Origin: Phenylobacterium sp.
Lineage (GTDB): Bacteria > Pseudomonadota > Alphaproteobacteria > Caulobacterales > Caulobacteraceae
Assembly: GCA_020402745.1 (NCBI GenBank)
Contig: JADBYZ010000005.1
Location: 16,510 to 80,509 of the forward strand
Length of the DNA stretch: 64,000 bases
Reading direction: 5' to 3'
In this document: piece by piece, positions 55,235-63,885 of the stretch
Layout of the letters: the number at the start of each line of letters is the position of its first letter
Position numbering within the stretch: the stretch's first letter is position 1
Notes under the pieces: generated by a model
Seen by the model: the letters and a program-made list of their open reading frames with translations, nothing else
The model's database searches: none
What the model was told of the DNA's origin: nothing
Position numbers and translations under genes: made by a program

Positions 55235-55972
55235 ATGAGACTCGCCGCCGCCCTCCTTCTCGCCACACTGCCCCTGGCCGCCTGCTCGACCATCAAAGAG
55301 GCGGCGATCGGACCCACTCTGAGCCCCTCAGACTACCCGGTTACGCCGCAGGAACGCCGACCGGATCTTGGCATGATGCCTCCCCCGTCCGAGGTGACCC
55401 CGGCCTCCGCCAACTCGCTTTGGCGGACAGGGGCCAGGGCCTTCTTCATCGATCAGCGGGCGAGCCGCATAGGAGACATTGTCACCGTAGGGATCGCGAT
55501 CAATGACTCGGCCAGGACCTCGAACACCACTGCGTCCAACAGAACCTCTTCTTCGGACGCGGCGCTCACCAACCTCTTCGGCCTCGAGAACAGGCTGGGT
55601 CGCCTCTTGCCCCCTGGCAACGACGTCAACAGCGCTTCGCCCTTCAACACCGAGTCCAACTTCTCGAACTCGGGCACGGGAAGCGTGAACCGGGCGGAGT
55701 CCATCACGCTGACGGTGGCCGCAGTGGTCACTGGGATCCTGCCCAACGGAAATCTCATCATCGAAGGCACTCAGGAGGTCCGGACTAACGCCGAGGTTCG
55801 CCAATTGACGGTTGCGGGCATGATCCGTCCGGAAGACATCTCGGCCGGCAACACGATCCGGCATACCCAAATCGCCGAGGCGCGGATCAGCTATGGGGGT
55901 CGGGGCGACATCTCGGCGATGCAGAAGGCTCCGGCGGGACAGGCTATCGTCACGAGGCTCTGGCCCTTCTAG
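55235..55972 (+). CDS. flgH: Flagellar L-ring lipoprotein FlgH
   Basis: This 245-residue protein has a lipoprotein signal MRLAAALLLATLPLAAC with lipid-attached Cys17. The L-ring core contains NSLWRTGARAFFIDQRASRIGDIVTVGIAINDSARTSNTTASNR, then NFSNSGTGSVNRAESITLTVAAVVTGILPNGNLIIEGTQEVRTNAEVRQLTVAGMIRPEDISAGNTIRHTQIAEARISYGGRG and the end VTRLWPF. It is the last gene of the flgF operon; its stop lies at the edge of a repeat. Confidence 0.95.
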   Translation: MRLAAALLLATLPLAACSTIKEAAIGPTLSPSDYPVTPQERRPDLGMMPPPSEVTPASANSLWRTGARAFFIDQRASRIGDIVTVGIAINDSARTSNTTASNRTSSSDAALTNLFGLENRLGRLLPPGNDVNSASPFNTESNFSNSGTGSVNRAESITLTVAAVVTGILPNGNLIIEGTQEVRTNAEVRQLTVAGMIRPEDISAGNTIRHTQIAEARISYGGRGDISAMQKAPAGQAIVTRLWPF

Positions 55973-56020
55973 ATCATGTTCCGATGAGTGGGAACCGGTT
56001 ATCGGATCGAAACATGATCT
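55971..56020. repeat. 50-bp intergenic repeat element, copy A, overlapping the flgH stop
   Basis: The 50-base element opens AGATCATGTTCCGATGAGTG and closes ATCGGATCGAAACATGATCT. Ten-base ends are inverted (AGATCATGTT/AACATGATCT). An inverted copy lies at 62166-62215 with 43 of 50 bases identical by my count. The first bases coincide with the flgH stop codon. Elements like this are spread between genes in alphaproteobacteria. Confidence 0.75.
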
Positions 56021-56047
56021 AACGTATTGAAATGACAGCCCGTTTTG

Positions 56048-56074
56048 TCCTTTCAGACGGTCCGTCTGAAAGGA
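56048..56074. repeat. Near-perfect 27-bp palindrome
   Basis: Thirteen-base arms TCCTTTCAGACGG and CCGTCTGAAAGGA flank a single central T. It lies 28 bases after the 50-base repeat and about 80 bases before the end of dxs. No T-run follows. It could be a protein-binding palindrome or part of a larger repeat element. Confidence 0.7.
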
Positions 56075-56152
56075 ACAGACTCTAGGGCTTGGATTCGGCT
56101 TCGAGCCGATACTCGGTTCCCGAGGATCGAACCGGATTCAGACGCCTTATGG

Positions 56153-58072
56153 TCAGGCTCTGAGACCGCCCCGTGCCGACATCCCACCTCCCAAGACACT
56201 GAAGGCCGCCTCCGCAAGGCCCGCGGCGTCGAGACCGGCTTGAGCATACATCGCCTCGGGTTTGTCCTGGTCCTGGAACAGGTCGGGAAGGGTGAGGGTC
56301 CGCACCTTGAGCCCGGAGTCGAGGACGCCGCGGGCGGCCAGCATCTGCAGGACAAAGGCGCCAAACCCGCCGATGGCGCCTTCCTCGACAGTGATCAGGG
56401 CCTCATGCTCCCGGGCAAGGCGCAGGATCAGATCCCCGTCCAGCGGCTTGGCGAACCGGGCGTCAGCCACTGTGGCCGAGACCCCGCGGGCCGCCAGCAG
56501 GTCCGCGGCCTTCAGGCACTCGCCCAGTCTCGCGCCAAAGCATAGCAGGGCGACGGTGGCGCCCTCCCGGACGACCCGGCCGCGGCCGATCTCCAGTGGC
56601 TCAGCAAATTCCGGGACGGCGACGCCCAACCCCTCCCCGCGTGGATAGCGGAAGGCCGAGGGACGGTCGTCGATGGCGGCGGCCGTCGCCACCATGCGGG
56701 CGAGTTCCGCCTCGTCGGCGGCGGCCATCAGGACCATGCCGGGCAGCGCGCCCATGAAACCGATGTCGAAGGATCCAGCGTGGGTGGGGCCGTCCGCACC
56801 CACCAGCCCGGCGCGATCCATAGCGAAGCGGACCGGAAGACGCTGGATGGCGACATCGTGCACCACCTGGTCGTACCCCCGCTGGAGGAATGTCGAGTAG
56901 ATGGCGGCGAAGGGCTTCATCCCGTCGGCCGCTAGGCCCGCGGCGAAGGTGACGGCATGCTGCTCTGCAATGCCGACATCGAAGGTCCGGTCGGGGAACC
57001 GCTTGCCGAACAGGTCGAGGCCGGTCCCCGACGGCATGGCCGCCGTCACCGCGACGATCCGGGAATCCCGCTCAGCCTGGGCGATCAGGGCGTCGGCAAA
57101 GACCCGGGTATAGGAGGGCGGCGCGGGCTGGGCGGGCTTGGCCTGGCGGCCGGTGACGACGTCGAAACGGGCCACCGCGTGCAACTTGTCCTCGGCGCTC
57201 TCCGCGGGCGCATAGCCCTTGCCCTTTTGGGTGACCACATGGACCAGAACGGGACGATCGCGGATCTCCCGGGCGTTCTGCAGGATCGGGACAAGGGCCT
57301 CGAGGTCGTGTCCGTCGATGGGTCCCACATAGTAGAAACCGAGTTCCTCGAAGAAGGTGCCGCCGGTCACCATGCCCCGGGCGAACTCCTCGGCCTTGCG
57401 GGCCGCCTCCTGCAGGGGTCGCGGCAGGGCGCTGGCCATCGACTTGCCTAGCTTTCGCAGGGACTGGTAGCCGCCGCCGGAGACCAGCCTGGCCATGTAG
57501 GCGCTCATGCCGCCCACCGGAGGGGCGATGGACATGTCGTTGTCGTTGAGGATCACCGTCAGCTGGCCGGTGGTCTCGCTGGCGTTGTTCATGGCCTCGT
57601 AAGCCATGCCGGCGCTCATGGAGCCGTCGCCGATCACCGCCACCACGCTGTTTCCGCGCCCGTCAGCATCGCGGGCGGCGCAGAAACCCAGGGCCGCGGA
57701 GATGGAGGTGGCGGCATGGGCGGCGCCGAAGGGGTCGTAGGGGCTCTCGGCGCGCTTGGTGAATCCGCTGAGGCCGCCGCCCTGGCGCAGGGTGCGGATG
57801 CGGTCGCGACGGCCGGTCAGAATCTTGTGGGGGTAGGCCTGGTGGCCGACGTCCCAGATCAGAATGTCCTCAGGCGTCCGGTAGACATGGTGCAGGGCGA
57901 CGGTGAGCTCGACCACGCCGAGGCCGGCGCCCAGGTGCCCGCCTGTCTGGGACACGGCGTCGATTGTCTCAGCGCGAACTTCATCCGCCAGCTGGCGAAG
58001 CTGGGCGACGGAATACCCGCGGATGTCGGCGGGCGAGGACACAGTGTCAAGGAGCGGGGTCAGGGGCGGCAT
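56153..58072 (-). CDS. dxs: 1-deoxy-D-xylulose-5-phosphate synthase
   Basis: This 639-residue thiamine-diphosphate enzyme joins pyruvate and glyceraldehyde-3-phosphate at the entry to the MEP isoprenoid pathway. Visible features are [22 protein letters not shown], the ThDP motif [17 protein letters not shown] and [27 protein letters not shown], the transketolase-like [20 protein letters not shown] and [18 protein letters not shown]. It lies 20 bases after ispA on the same strand; together they supply polyprenyl precursors. Confidence 0.96.
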   Translation of the reverse strand: MPPLTPLLDTVSSPADIRGYSVAQLRQLADEVRAETIDAVSQTGGHLGAGLGVVELTVALHHVYRTPEDILIWDVGHQAYPHKILTGRRDRIRTLRQGGGLSGFTKRAESPYDPFGAAHAATSISAALGFCAARDADGRGNSVVAVIGDGSMSAGMAYEAMNNASETTGQLTVILNDNDMSIAPPVGGMSAYMARLVSGGGYQSLRKLGKSMASALPRPLQEAARKAEEFARGMVTGGTFFEELGFYYVGPIDGHDLEALVPILQNAREIRDRPVLVHVVTQKGKGYAPAESAEDKLHAVARFDVVTGRQAKPAQPAPPSYTRVFADALIAQAERDSRIVAVTAAMPSGTGLDLFGKRFPDRTFDVGIAEQHAVTFAAGLAADGMKPFAAIYSTFLQRGYDQVVHDVAIQRLPVRFAMDRAGLVGADGPTHAGSFDIGFMGALPGMVLMAAADEAELARMVATAAAIDDRPSAFRYPRGEGLGVAVPEFAEPLEIGRGRVVREGATVALLCFGARLGECLKAADLLAARGVSATVADARFAKPLDGDLILRLAREHEALITVEEGAIGGFGAFVLQMLAARGVLDSGLKVRTLTLPDLFQDQDKPEAMYAQAGLDAAGLAEAAFSVLGGGMSARGGLRA

Positions 58073-58092
58073 GGCTGTTGCTTTGCTCGCAA

Positions 58093-58977
58093 TCAGCTTC
58101 GACGATCAAGCACGAAATCAAGACAGGCCCGAAGCCCGGCGGCCCTAGGCCCCATCGGACTCAGATGCGCCCGGGCCTGATCGGCGATGAGATCGAGGCG
58201 TGAGCGGGCATCTTCAATCCCCAGAAGCGTCACGAAATTGACCTTGCCGCGGGCGGCGTCCTTGCCCGTCGTCTTGCCGACGACCCCGGCCTCGCCCTCG
58301 GCGTCCAGGAGGTCATCAACGATCTGATACGCCAGTCCCAGGTCCTGGGCGAAGGCCAGAAGGGCGTGTCTCTCCGGCTCGGCCGCGTGGGCCATGACCA
58401 GGGGCATCTCGAAGGCGGCCGAGATCAGTGCTCCGGTCTTGAGCCTCTGCATCCGGGCCACCGCGCCCAGGTCGCCTCCGACGCCGGACAGGTCGATCAT
58501 CTGGCCGCCGCACATGCCCTGCGCGCCGGACGCCCGGGCGAGGGCGCGGACCAACTCCGCCCGGACCCGCCCGTCAGGATGAGTCTCCGGCGCGGCGAGG
58601 ATCTCGAAGGCCAGGGCCTGGAGGGCGTCTCCAGCCAGCACCGCCGTCGCCTCGTCAAAGGCCCGGTGCACAGTCGGACGCCCGCGGCGCAGGTCGTCAT
58701 CGTCCATGCAGGGCAGGTCGTCGTGAACCAGACTATAGGCGTGAATGCACTCCAGGGCGCAGGCGGCGCGCTCGAGCCGGTTGGCCTCGATCTCCAGGAT
58801 CGCTCCCGCTTCAAAGACCAGGAAGGGACGCAGCCGCTTGCCCGGCCCGAGCACGGCGTAGCGCATCGCCTCTGCAAGGGGCGCCTCCGGCCCCTCCGCC
58901 GGAGGCAGGAGCCGGGACAGAGCGCTGTCGGTGCGGGAAGCTGCGGTCGACAGGCGGCTGGCGGCGTCGGGACTCAC
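58093..58977 (-). CDS. ispA: Farnesyl diphosphate synthase (polyprenyl synthetase)
   Basis: This 294-residue enzyme condenses isopentenyl diphosphate with allylic diphosphates. The first Asp-rich motif ([20 protein letters not shown]), the chain-length region before it ([15 protein letters not shown]) and the second motif ([38 protein letters not shown]) are complete. The length and motif spacing fit bacterial IspA. Its start overlaps the xseB stop by 4 bases. Confidence 0.94.
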   Translation of the reverse strand: MSPDAASRLSTAASRTDSALSRLLPPAEGPEAPLAEAMRYAVLGPGKRLRPFLVFEAGAILEIEANRLERAACALECIHAYSLVHDDLPCMDDDDLRRGRPTVHRAFDEATAVLAGDALQALAFEILAAPETHPDGRVRAELVRALARASGAQGMCGGQMIDLSGVGGDLGAVARMQRLKTGALISAAFEMPLVMAHAAEPERHALLAFAQDLGLAYQIVDDLLDAEGEAGVVGKTTGKDAARGKVNFVTLLGIEDARSRLDLIADQARAHLSPMGPRAAGLRACLDFVLDRRS

Positions 58978-59216
58978 TCGAACCGGGCGGGTTCAGAGGC
59001 TACAGCGCCGGCGGGCCCGACGACGATCTTCTCCACCTTCAGCCGGGCCGCCTCGAGGCGGGCCTCGCAATGGGCCTTCAGCAGGGCGCCCCGTTCATAG
59101 AGGGCGATGGAGTCCTCAAGGGGCGCCTGGCCGGTCTCGAGCTGCCCAACAATGCGCTCAAGCTCGGCAAGGGCCTGCTCGAACGAAAGGCTTGCGATGT
59201 CTGTGGCGTCCGCCAT
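58974..59216 (-). CDS. xseB: Exodeoxyribonuclease VII small subunit
   Basis: This 80-residue protein contains [55 protein letters not shown], the complete XseB signature. It joins XseA to degrade single-stranded DNA. The xseB-ispA-dxs order is a common operon in proteobacteria. It is the first gene of the operon, divergent from the GNAT gene, with 111 bases between. Confidence 0.95.
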   Translation of the reverse strand: MADATDIASLSFEQALAELERIVGQLETGQAPLEDSIALYERGALLKAHCEARLEAARLKVEKIVVGPAGAVASEPARFE

Positions 59217-59327
59217 GGGAATCCCCGTCCTGAGACCCGGAACCTAGACATCGCCGCCGCCGCCCGCAATGCGGACCGGCCAGCTCCGGTCTTTCAGCCG
59301 GGCCGGCGTAGATGTAGGAGGCCGAGG

Positions 59328-59855
59328 ATGAACCCGCCGATCCTCCGCCGCGCAACGACCGCCGACGCCGCCCTGCTGGCCCGTATCGGTCGCGAGACCT
59401 TCGTGGAGACCTTCGGTCATCTCTATCCGGCCGAGGATCTCGCCGCCTACCTGCCGGCGGCCTACGACCTTGAGGCCACCCGGGAGAGCCTTGAGGACAG
59501 CCTGCAGGCCAGCTGGCTCCTCCAGACGGAAACCGGCGAGCCGGTCGGCTTCGCCACGGCCGGCCCCTGCGGACTTCCCCACCCCGAGGTCGGAGACGCG
59601 GCGCTGGAGCTCAAGCGGATCTACCTGACCGGACCCGCACAGGGCGCTGGATTGGGCGGGTGCCTCTTCGATGAAGTCATGGACTGGATGGCCGCCCAGG
59701 CCCCTCCCGACATCTGGATCGGGGTCTGGTCAGAGAACCTGGGCGCCCAGCGCTTCTACGCCCGGCGCGGTTTCGAGAAGGTGGGCGAGTACGGCTTTCC
59801 GGTCGGCAGGACGCTGGACCACGAGTTCATCCTCCGCCGACGCCCGGCCTTCTAA
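59328..59855 (+). CDS. GNAT family N-acetyltransferase
   Basis: This 175-residue enzyme starts MNPPILRRATTADAALLARIGRETFVETFGHLYPAEDLAAYL (AGGAG 7 bases upstream of ATG 59328). It shows LLQTETGEPVGFATAG, the acetyl-CoA loop LTGPAQGAGLGGCLFDEVMDWM and GVWSENLGAQRFYARRGFEKVGEYGFPVG. The end DHEFILRR fits the polyamine or protein acetyltransferase group. The substrate is unknown. It is followed by the VWA gene after 83 bases. Confidence 0.87.
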   Translation: MNPPILRRATTADAALLARIGRETFVETFGHLYPAEDLAAYLPAAYDLEATRESLEDSLQASWLLQTETGEPVGFATAGPCGLPHPEVGDAALELKRIYLTGPAQGAGLGGCLFDEVMDWMAAQAPPDIWIGVWSENLGAQRFYARRGFEKVGEYGFPVGRTLDHEFILRRRPAF

Positions 59856-59938
59856 GGCGTCCCGCACTGGACAGCCGGCCCCGGGGGCCTCACATTCGGA
59901 CTTCAAACATCCGTTCGGCCCGCAAGGGGGCGCCCACC

Positions 59939-61138
59939 ATGTTCATGCGTTTCTTCACCGAGCTCCGCGAGGCCAAGGTCCCCGTGACCCTCAAGGAGTA
60001 CCTGATGCTCATGGAGGCGATGGACAAGGGTGTGATCGACCGCAATGTCGATGACTTCTACTACCTCGCCCGCTCCGCCCTGGTGAAGGACGAGAAGAAC
60101 CTCGACCGGTTCGACCAGGTCTTTGGGCACGTCTTCAAGGGCCTTGAAAAACTTGAAGGTTTGGGCTTTTCCGACATACCTGCGGAATGGCTGAAGAAGA
60201 TCTCCGACAAGTTCCTCACGGAGGAGGAGAAGGCCCAGATCGAGGCCATGGGCGGTTTCGAGGCGCTGATGGAGGCCCTCGCCGAGCAGATGCGCCAGCA
60301 GCGCGAAAACGGCGACGACGGGGACGGCGAAGGCAAGGGGAAGGGCAAGGGCGGACAGGGCCCCAATGGCGACTCCCCCTTCGGCGCCAACGGCTACCAT
60401 CCCGAAGGCGTGCGCGTCGGCCAGGACAAGGGCCGGCATGGCCGGGCCGTGAAGGTCTGGGACAAGCGCGAGTACAAGAACCTCGACGACAGCGTCGAGC
60501 TGGGCACTAGGAACATCAAGGTCGCCCTGCGTCGCCTGCGCAAGTGGACCCGTGACGGCGCCGCCGAAGAGCTGGACATGGACGGCACCATCCGCGGGAC
60601 GGCCGAGAAGGGCTATCTCGACATCAAGCTGCGGCCCGAGCGCCGCAACAAGATCAGCGTCCTGATCTTCTTCGATGTCGGCGGTTCGATGGACAGCCAC
60701 ATCAAGGTCTGTGAGGAGCTGTTCAGCGCCGCGCGCACCGAGTTCAAGAACATGGAGTTCTACTACTTCCACAACTGCCTCTACGAGAGCGTGTGGAAGG
60801 ACAACCGGCGTCGCCACGCCGAGAAGATCCCGACCTGGGACGTGCTCCACAAGTTCAGCCGCGACTACAAGGTCATCTTCGTCGGCGACGCGACCATGAG
60901 CCCCTACGAAATCACCTATCCCGGCGGCTCGGTGGAGCACTGGAACGAGGAGCCCGGAGCGATCTGGGTCGACCGCGTCACCCAGACCTTCGACGACGTG
61001 GTCTGGCTCAATCCCACGGCCGAGAGGCACTGGGACTACACGCCGTCCCTCGAGGTCATGCGGCAGCTGGTCGGCGACCGGATGTTCCCCCTCACCCTCG
61101 AGGGCCTCGAAAAGGCGATGAAGGAGCTGGCGCGGTAG
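59939..61138 (+). CDS. CoxE-like VWA domain protein
   Basis: This 399-residue protein begins MFMRFFTELREAKVPVTLKEYLMLMEAM, the CoxE-family N-terminus. It has a charged linker (EQMRQQRENGDDGDGEGKGKGKGG) and a C-terminal von Willebrand A domain with the metal-ion site FDVGGSMDSHIKV, VIFVGDATMSPYEI and HWDYTPSLEVMRQLVGDRMFPLTLEGLEKAMKEL. The MIDAS reads DVGGS rather than the textbook DxSxS. CoxE-type proteins usually work with a MoxR AAA ATPase as a chaperone pair; none is adjacent here. Confidence 0.86.
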   Translation: MFMRFFTELREAKVPVTLKEYLMLMEAMDKGVIDRNVDDFYYLARSALVKDEKNLDRFDQVFGHVFKGLEKLEGLGFSDIPAEWLKKISDKFLTEEEKAQIEAMGGFEALMEALAEQMRQQRENGDDGDGEGKGKGKGGQGPNGDSPFGANGYHPEGVRVGQDKGRHGRAVKVWDKREYKNLDDSVELGTRNIKVALRRLRKWTRDGAAEELDMDGTIRGTAEKGYLDIKLRPERRNKISVLIFFDVGGSMDSHIKVCEELFSAARTEFKNMEFYYFHNCLYESVWKDNRRRHAEKIPTWDVLHKFSRDYKVIFVGDATMSPYEITYPGGSVEHWNEEPGAIWVDRVTQTFDDVVWLNPTAERHWDYTPSLEVMRQLVGDRMFPLTLEGLEKAMKELAR

Positions 61139-61243
61139 GGGATCGAACCTCACGCCTGGCGCCGCCGCTGGCGCGCCTGAAGCGGACCAGGCGGGGCCAC
61201 GCTTCCGCCCGGAGGCGGAGCTCGCCAGAGTCGCGGAAGGGGG

Positions 61244-61882
61244 TTATGGGACTTTGGGACTCGATAACTCGGACATGTGAAGTGGATGTTGATCCACCAA
61301 ACCAAGCCGAGGCACCCGGGCATCGCGGTTTAACACCGCGCCAGGGGCAATTACAGCATTGGCGCCCACTCGAGTTCCGTCACCGATAAGCGCGCCGAAC
61401 TTTTCCACACCCGTGTCGATCACCTGATCGCCCAGGACAATGCGTATCGTCTTGTCGCTAAGCTCATTTCGATAGTTCGCGACCATACTGCCAGCCTCGA
61501 GATTGACGTCCGATCCGATGATTGAGTCGCCAATGAAGTTCAGGTGTGCAGCCTTCGAACCGCTAAACATGAAGGTGGTCTTGAGTTCAACCGCTGGGCC
61601 AATGATGCAGTCTTCATCTATGAAGACTCCAGCCCTTAGAAGTGCCGAGGCAGATACGAAGCTTCGCGGTCCAATGATCGCAGGGCCTTTGATCGTCGCG
61701 CCTGCCTCGATCTTTGCCGAAGCATGTACCGCCACATCGCCGTCAAAATGGTATTCCGCTCCGAGGGATGTCATCGCCTCACATAGGAGCCTTGGAGCAG
61801 CTTGCGTAATGCTCCAAGGGGAGGCCATGTCGTTCCCAAATGAAACGACTGACCATCTACTGACATAGGCTCTGATCAACAT
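61244..61882 (-). CDS. Left-handed beta-helix (hexapeptide) transferase, GlmU/LpxA-like
   Basis: This 212-residue protein contains hexapeptide turns VHASAKIEAGATIKGPAIIGPRSFVSASALLRAGVFIDEDCIIGPAVELKTT, then SKAAHLNFIGDSIIGSDVNLEAGSMVANYRNE, which is close to the GlmU C-terminal active-site region (GSKAGHLxYIGD and NVNxGAGxxxANY), and VGANAVIAPGAVL. It probably acetylates or acylates a nucleotide sugar. A pyrophosphorylase half is missing. Base composition is lower in G+C than its neighbours, and no sugar-pathway genes flank it. Confidence 0.8.
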   Translation of the reverse strand: MLIRAYVSRWSVVSFGNDMASPWSITQAAPRLLCEAMTSLGAEYHFDGDVAVHASAKIEAGATIKGPAIIGPRSFVSASALLRAGVFIDEDCIIGPAVELKTTFMFSGSKAAHLNFIGDSIIGSDVNLEAGSMVANYRNELSDKTIRIVLGDQVIDTGVEKFGALIGDGTRVGANAVIAPGAVLNRDARVPRLGLVDQHPLHMSELSSPKVP

Positions 61883-62428
61883 GGACCAACCTTAACTGCA
61901 GACGTTGAAAATACACCAAAAGGCTGATCTCCGGCGACCTTGGAAGTCAAGGATTATACCCTGTCGAGGCCCGACAGCATACTGTCCGACGGTCGCCTAT
62001 GGATAGACTCTCCCGGTTGGCTTCGGCGCCAGAAGCGGACCTCCGGCTATTCAACCGCCAGGTGCGACCTGCGGGATTCAACCGTCAGAATTTGACCGCT
62101 AGGACCTGTTCACTCCCGAACCCGCCCCGTCCAGAGGGTCGAATGAGGCCCCAATTTGGAAGTCGAGATCGTGTTTCGATCCGATGATCGGTTCCCAATC
62201 CTCGGAACAGGATCGAGGTCGGCGCTGGAGGGGCCCCAGCCCGCGGCTGCGCCCTCCCCGACGGCAAGACCCTGACGATCGACACCGCCACGGCCGGATT
62301 TCTGGCCTGGGGACCTCGGCTCAGCCTTGTCGCGGACCGGGACTCTGGTAGACCCGAAGTCCATTAGGACTTGAAACCATACTCCGGGAGGGTCCGCCGC
62401 CGGTTGCGCCGGAGCGGGCGAATTCAAA
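61883..62428. other. Gene-poor stretch of 546 bases
   Basis: No intact gene is convincing. It contains the inverted copy of the 50-base repeat (62166-62215). Just after it, from 62210 to 62365, a short open frame reads EVGAGGAPARGCALPDGKTLTIDTATAGFLAWGPRLSLVADRD before a stop; this could be a gene remnant but is too short to judge. The rest has no clear feature. Confidence 0.5.
62166..62215. repeat. 50-bp intergenic repeat element, copy B
   Basis: The sequence opens AGATCGTGTTTCGATCCGAT and closes CTCGGAACAGGATCG. It matches the reverse complement of copy A at 55971-56020 in 43 of 50 bases. It is the more degenerate copy, since its ends no longer pair perfectly. Confidence 0.72.
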
Positions 62429-63781
62429 GTGACCAGGGACGAGTCTCCCCCGGCGTCGCCTGACGCCGACCCGAACCGAGGCGTCCCGCCAGACGGCTCT
62501 CCCGCCGACCTAGACGCCAGGGAGGCGGAGTACGAGCGGTTCGTCTGGGACAACCTGAAGCGCAACTATATCGGCAACTACCTGCACGGCATGCTGGGCA
62601 TGACGGGCTTTCGCCTGATCAACGCGCCGACCTTCATGCCGGTCTACATCCACATGATCTCCGGCTCGAACACCATAGTGGGGCTCGCCCAGGCCCTGCA
62701 GCAGGTCGGAGGCATTATTTCGCCGATCTTCGGCGCCAACGCCATCGAGCACCGCAAGAAGGTCATGCCCGCCGCCCTCTGGATGGGCGGTCTCGGCCGC
62801 GTCCAGATCGTCGGCATGGCGGCCGCGGGCTGGTTCCTGCAGGGCCAGTCCCTGGTCTACGCCATGCTGGCCCTGCTCTTCCTCTTCGGGGTCTTCATGG
62901 GCGCCCAGAGGGTGGTCTTCGGCATGCTGATGGCCAAGGTCATTCCCCTGAGCCGGCGCGGCCGCCTTCAGGCCTGGCGCAACGCCACCGGCGGCCTGAT
63001 CGCCGCCATCCTCGCCTGGGTCGCCGGCAAGTACATCATCGAGCCGGACATGTTGGGTCACGGCTACTCCGTGACCTTCATGCTCGCCGCCGTCCTGACA
63101 ACCCTGGGCCTGTGGGCCCTCCAGGTGCTGCTCAGGGAACCCGAACCGCCGAACCTGCCGGCCAAGGCGCGGTTGCGGGACCGGGTCCGCGATTTCCCGG
63201 CCCTCATCCGGTCAGATCCCGGCTACGGGCCCTTCCTGCTCGTGCAGATGCTCGCCACCTCCAGCCGGATGGCGGTGCCCTTCTACGCCATCTATGCGAC
63301 CTCCTCGATGGGCTTGTCAGGTGCGATCCTGGGCCTCCTGGCCCTGGCCTATCTCGGAGCGGACACGCTCTCCAACCTGCTCTGGGGATATATGGGAGAC
63401 CGGACCGGCTTCCGGCATGTCCTTTTGATCTCCCTGGTCATGTGGATCCTCGCCACGGTGATCCTCATGATGCTGCAGACCCCCGTCGCCCTCTTCATCG
63501 CCTTCTTCGGCCTGGGTGCGGCCCAGTCGGGCTACATGATGGCCGCCCAGACCATGATCCTGGAGTTCGGCAACCGAGAGGAAATGCCCATGAGGATCGC
63601 GATCTCTTCCTCCGCCGAGGGGATCACGGCCTCGATCAGCCCGATCGTCGGCGGGCTGGTGGCCGATGCCCTCGGTTACCCGGCCGTCTTCGGGATCTCG
63701 ATCGGTTTCCTGGTGCTGGGGCTCGCCTGCCTGGTCTTCATGGTGAAGGAACCCCGCAACCGGAAGCTGTCCGAGGTCTGA
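62429..63781 (+). CDS. MFS-type transporter
   Basis: This 450-residue protein starts at GTG 62429, has a charged, disordered N-terminus of about 45 residues, and then about 12 membrane spans. Features include GMLGMTGFRLINAPTFMPVYIHM, FGMLMAKVIPLSRRGRLQAWRNATGG (the loop 2-3-like signature), a central charged loop (REPEPPNLPAKARLRDRVRDF) and a C-terminal half with YLGADTLSNLLWGYMGDRTGFRHV. The substrate is unknown. It stands alone, upstream of a repeat. Confidence 0.82.
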   Translation: MTRDESPPASPDADPNRGVPPDGSPADLDAREAEYERFVWDNLKRNYIGNYLHGMLGMTGFRLINAPTFMPVYIHMISGSNTIVGLAQALQQVGGIISPIFGANAIEHRKKVMPAALWMGGLGRVQIVGMAAAGWFLQGQSLVYAMLALLFLFGVFMGAQRVVFGMLMAKVIPLSRRGRLQAWRNATGGLIAAILAWVAGKYIIEPDMLGHGYSVTFMLAAVLTTLGLWALQVLLREPEPPNLPAKARLRDRVRDFPALIRSDPGYGPFLLVQMLATSSRMAVPFYAIYATSSMGLSGAILGLLALAYLGADTLSNLLWGYMGDRTGFRHVLLISLVMWILATVILMMLQTPVALFIAFFGLGAAQSGYMMAAQTMILEFGNREEMPMRIAISSSAEGITASISPIVGGLVADALGYPAVFGISIGFLVLGLACLVFMVKEPRNRKLSEV

Positions 63782-63817
63782 GCTGAAGGGACGAAAGGCG
63801 CCTGCTGAGAGGCCGCA

Positions 63818-63885
63818 GACCCCCTCATCTGGCTTCGCCGGGAGCTCCCCCTTTGAGCGCCCAATTCCTCCCCCCAGGGGCAGGG
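63818..63885. repeat. Intergenic palindromic repeat, copy 3 (inverted)
   Basis: GACCCCCTCATCTGGCTTCG, then GGAGCTCCCCC, then CAATTCCTCCCCCCAGGGG match the reverse complement of copy 2 at 2302-2421, with a short deletion in the middle. The rest of the window to 64000 shows no gene. Confidence 0.65.

Noticed and set aside
61139-61243. Fourth copy of the intergenic palindromic repeat
   Set aside because: It shares only short GC-rich words with the other copies and cannot be aligned end to end.
62110-62565. Minus-strand open frame of 151 codons upstream of the MFS gene
   Set aside because: It crosses the repeat copy and the transporter start and has no protein-like features.
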